Shown here one piece after another: positions 61,936 to 64,000 of a stretch of 64,000 nt of DNA. The translations under genes were made by a program, and so were the position numbers. Position 1 is the first letter of the stretch. The number at the start of each line of letters is the position of its first letter. The stretch covers positions 1 through 64,000 of the forward strand of contig CALFWZ010000068.1 of assembly GCA_937928405.1 (NCBI GenBank), given 5' to 3'. The DNA is from an uncultured Saprospiraceae bacterium (GTDB lineage: Bacteria; Bacteroidota; Bacteroidia; Chitinophagales; Saprospiraceae). The notes below the pieces were generated by a model. That model did not search any database and was not told the DNA's origin. It saw only the letters and a program-made list of their open reading frames with translations.

Positions 61936-62329
61936 TAGTGGTTTTTGCTGTTGTCTGCTCGCCCTCATCATGATAAAATAGGTCAAACCGCAAACACCAA
62001 ACAGCATTTCATCATCCATTCAATGGATTTTCGCCTTAAAAATCAATTTTAATCTAAAACACAGATTCTTTTGATATTCCCATAAAGATTTTTTAACTTT
62101 GAAGACATCCGGTAATACCTTTTTACCGATTTTTGCTTAAACATTTGACACTTAATCGCTTACCTACACTCATCGCACCTATTACTTTAAACTTTATATA
62201 CCGATTTCTAGGTCATTTCCTTGGAATTCGGCTGGAATTAAGATACCTTTCCAACGGATTAGCAACGGGATCTTGTTAATTCTATAAGTTTTTTACAATT
62301 ATTTTTTCACTGAAACACAAACATAGAAG
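61936..62329 (+). other. Intergenic region
   Basis: 394 bases without an ORF. CGGTAA (62110-62115) and TTACCG (62123-62128) form a short stem followed by ATTTTTG, a weak terminator candidate for the WbqC-like gene. No clear promoter for the LysM gene is seen. Confidence 0.35.
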
Positions 62330-64000
62330 ATGAAAGCCTTCAAACTCCTTCTGTTCCTCCTCGTAATTCTGGGAACAAATTCCGTCAACGGCCAGACAAA
62401 ATATTATCTTGGCTACGACGCCAATTGCATGGATCGTTACGAGTATCATTACACCAGCAATCCAACCGGAAATGCTCATGTAGCCTATCACATCATCATG
62501 AATGACCGAGAAAAAGTGATTCTTGAGGTGGGTATCGAAAGCCGAATCAATCAAGCTCGACCCAATAATGTTAAGTCCTGCGCCGACTTTTCCATCAACG
62601 AAAGAATGGTTCGTAAAATCAATAACGGAGAGGTCCAGCTTTTTATCGTCAAAAAAAGTGGATCTGGCTATAATGTCTCTGAAGTAGGTTTATCTGCTTA
62701 TTCTCAGATTTCGCCAGCGTCCATTAGCTTTTCTGCGATGGACGGCCGCTACTCTTATAATTATTCCCAACCTGCTAACGGAACAAACCTAGCAACAGCT
62801 AGCTCCAACTCCAGTGTATTCTTTGAAGGACTCGTTTCACACGATTGTCCAAAGAAATACCAGTTCAACAAATCATTGAAAGGTGGTGGAGAAAATTTCG
62901 TTGCTTCTACTATTATTCCTGAAATCGGAGTAATTGAAGAAAAAAGAGGATTCAACGCTACAGATGCAGAAAATAAAGTACTAAAATTAACCACCATCAA
63001 CGGAATGTCTATTTCTAGTTACTTAAGTGCTTTCTGCCGCAACGTAGACATGGATTTCTATAGTGGTAAATTTTATCACCTAAACAATGCCGATTATACA
63101 ACTACCTCCGATGATAACTATGCCAGTAATCATTCCGGAAGTTCTACGGTGGTAACAACCACGCCTAGCACAGGTACTTACACGACACCAAATACCGGCA
63201 CTTATACAACTTCTCAACCATCTTACACTACTTCTGATTGTCAGGTTTACAAAGATGTAGATCGTGGCCTTTATGTAATGTTTGGTACAGGAGCTGTCGC
63301 AAACCTTACTTGTGGTGGAAATACTTACCGCAATGGTCAGTTAGTTGGAGGTCCAGTTTCCTCTACAACTACCAGCCGTCCTACTTATCAGCCACCATCT
63401 ACCGTTGTGACTACTACTCCATCCTCTACGATTGTGACTACAACACCGTCTCAACCTACTTATACAGCTCCTCCTGCTTACACGCCACCAGCATCTACGC
63501 CCATAAAGCGGAGCAACGAAGTGTGTAGCGAGACGTCTACTTATGGTTACCACGTAGTACAACGCCATGAGACCCTTTACCGAATTTCAAAGCAATATGG
63601 TGTATCGGTCAATCAATTAAGATTGTGGAACGGATTATCTAGCAACCGTATTTACCCTTGTTCAAAACTACGAACCATCAATCCTAAAGCAGCTTCTAAT
63701 AATAGTGTGGTTCTAACCGAACGAGCGGCTACTACACCAAACTATAATTATAATAGTGCTACAGGTATTCACACCGTTAGTAAAAACGAAACACTTTACG
63801 GAATCGCTACCCGCTACGGCTACACAGTGGATCGCCTACGTTCACTCAATGGATTGGGTGATGGTGACCGTATTTACATCAATCAGCAATTACGTATCAT
63901 GGCTTGTGACTGCCCTGCTCCTGGCGATGCCGCAGCTACCGCTCCTGCTTCAGAACCGATTGCAGCCTATGTTCCTGCTGGTGATACTCGGGTAGTAGCT
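62330..64000 (+). CDS. Secreted LysM-domain protein, 3' partial
   Basis: The frame opens at ATG 62330 (MKAFKLLLFLLVILGTNSVNGQ, signal peptide) and stays open for 557 codons to the window edge. The N-terminal 250 residues form an unassigned beta-rich domain (YYLGYDANCMDRYEYHYTS). A Thr/Ser/Pro-rich low-complexity linker follows (about 265-400, TTT and TPS repeats). Two LysM modules come next, YHVVQRHETLYRISKQYGVS (about 407) and IHTVSKNETLYGIATRYGYT (about 478), each with the usual T-L-Y-x-I and N-x-L-x-x-x-N-G pattern. It probably binds peptidoglycan or chitin-type sugars in the envelope. The end of the gene, and any catalytic domain, lies outside the window. Confidence 0.85.
   Translation, partial: MKAFKLLLFLLVILGTNSVNGQTKYYLGYDANCMDRYEYHYTSNPTGNAHVAYHIIMNDREKVILEVGIESRINQARPNNVKSCADFSINERMVRKINNGEVQLFIVKKSGSGYNVSEVGLSAYSQISPASISFSAMDGRYSYNYSQPANGTNLATASSNSSVFFEGLVSHDCPKKYQFNKSLKGGGENFVASTIIPEIGVIEEKRGFNATDAENKVLKLTTINGMSISSYLSAFCRNVDMDFYSGKFYHLNNADYTTTSDDNYASNHSGSSTVVTTTPSTGTYTTPNTGTYTTSQPSYTTSDCQVYKDVDRGLYVMFGTGAVANLTCGGNTYRNGQLVGGPVSSTTTSRPTYQPPSTVVTTTPSSTIVTTTPSQPTYTAPPAYTPPASTPIKRSNEVCSETSTYGYHVVQRHETLYRISKQYGVSVNQLRLWNGLSSNRIYPCSKLRTINPKAASNNSVVLTERAATTPNYNYNSATGIHTVSKNETLYGIATRYGYTVDRLRSLNGLGDGDRIYINQQLRIMACDCPAPGDAAATAPASEPIAAYVPAGDTRVVA

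Noticed and set aside
1..64000. tRNA, rRNA or intact transposase genes
   Set aside because: No T-arm GGTTCGAnTCC-type context, no rRNA-like conserved blocks and no transposase-like protein was found on either strand.

Overview
The window looks like a chromosomal stretch of a marine, polysaccharide-degrading member of the Bacteroidota, most likely Saprospiraceae/Lewinella-like. The grounds are SusC/SusD transporters, type IX secretion (T9SS) C-terminal sorting domains on three secreted proteins, TTTG/TAnnTTTG-type promoters, lipoproteins with Bacteroidota-style lipoboxes and few Shine-Dalgarno sites. The genus is an inference. I see no rRNA, tRNA, CRISPR array or intact transposase.

Layout. 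(1) 1-5152: an eroded array of orphan RHS tips. Short copies of the conserved RHS core are followed by different toxin-like C-termini and candidate immunity genes, including a predicted HExxH peptidase toxin with a lipoprotein partner. (2) 5220-11540: an RNA/DNA methyltransferase-like gene and a 1745-residue secreted SdrD-B-repeat protein on the minus strand. (3) 12025-35122: an EF-hand lipoprotein, then an alginate utilisation locus: PL6, GntR/FadR regulator, SusC, SusD, PKD lipoprotein, aberrant Nramp-like transporter, PL17, KdgF, MFS uronate transporter, two SDR reductases, KDG kinase, KDPG aldolase, PL7 and a secreted SprB-type protein. Together they can bind alginate, cut it to oligomers and monomers, turn unsaturated uronate into DEH, reduce DEH to KDG, phosphorylate it and split it to pyruvate and glyceraldehyde 3-phosphate. 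Paired TTGGT-N2-ACCAA palindromes sit on promoters at three points and define a likely regulon. (4) 35235-41427: a small conserved protein with a damaged 5' end, thioredoxin, an RND efflux pump with its adaptor, a 72-residue CxxCW protein and a GreA/B-like protein.

(5) 41570-50039 (minus strand) is the most striking region. It reads as a nearly complete pathway for inositol-phosphoryl-ceramide: CDP-alcohol phosphatidyltransferase (inositol-phosphate lipid synthase), a DEGS1-like sphingolipid delta-4 desaturase, a fatty-acid hydroxylase, an AUR1-like PAP2 enzyme, serine palmitoyltransferase, a GNAT-like candidate bacterial ceramide synthase, an NAD-dependent candidate ceramide reductase, and inositol-3-phosphate synthase. 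Bacterial ceramide genes and Bacteroides inositol-lipid genes are known separately. Finding them together with a eukaryote-type delta-4 desaturase and a hydroxylase is the strongest candidate here for an undescribed system.

(6) 50263-64000: a DUF5686 outer-membrane protein, phosphofructokinase next to a BadF-type N-acetylglucosamine kinase, a glucosaminidase-like protein that has lost its catalytic Glu, an orphan double-glycine leader peptide, a T9SS protein with dockerin-like and cohesin-like parts, a lineage-restricted helical protein, a WbqC-like protein and a LysM protein that runs off the right edge.
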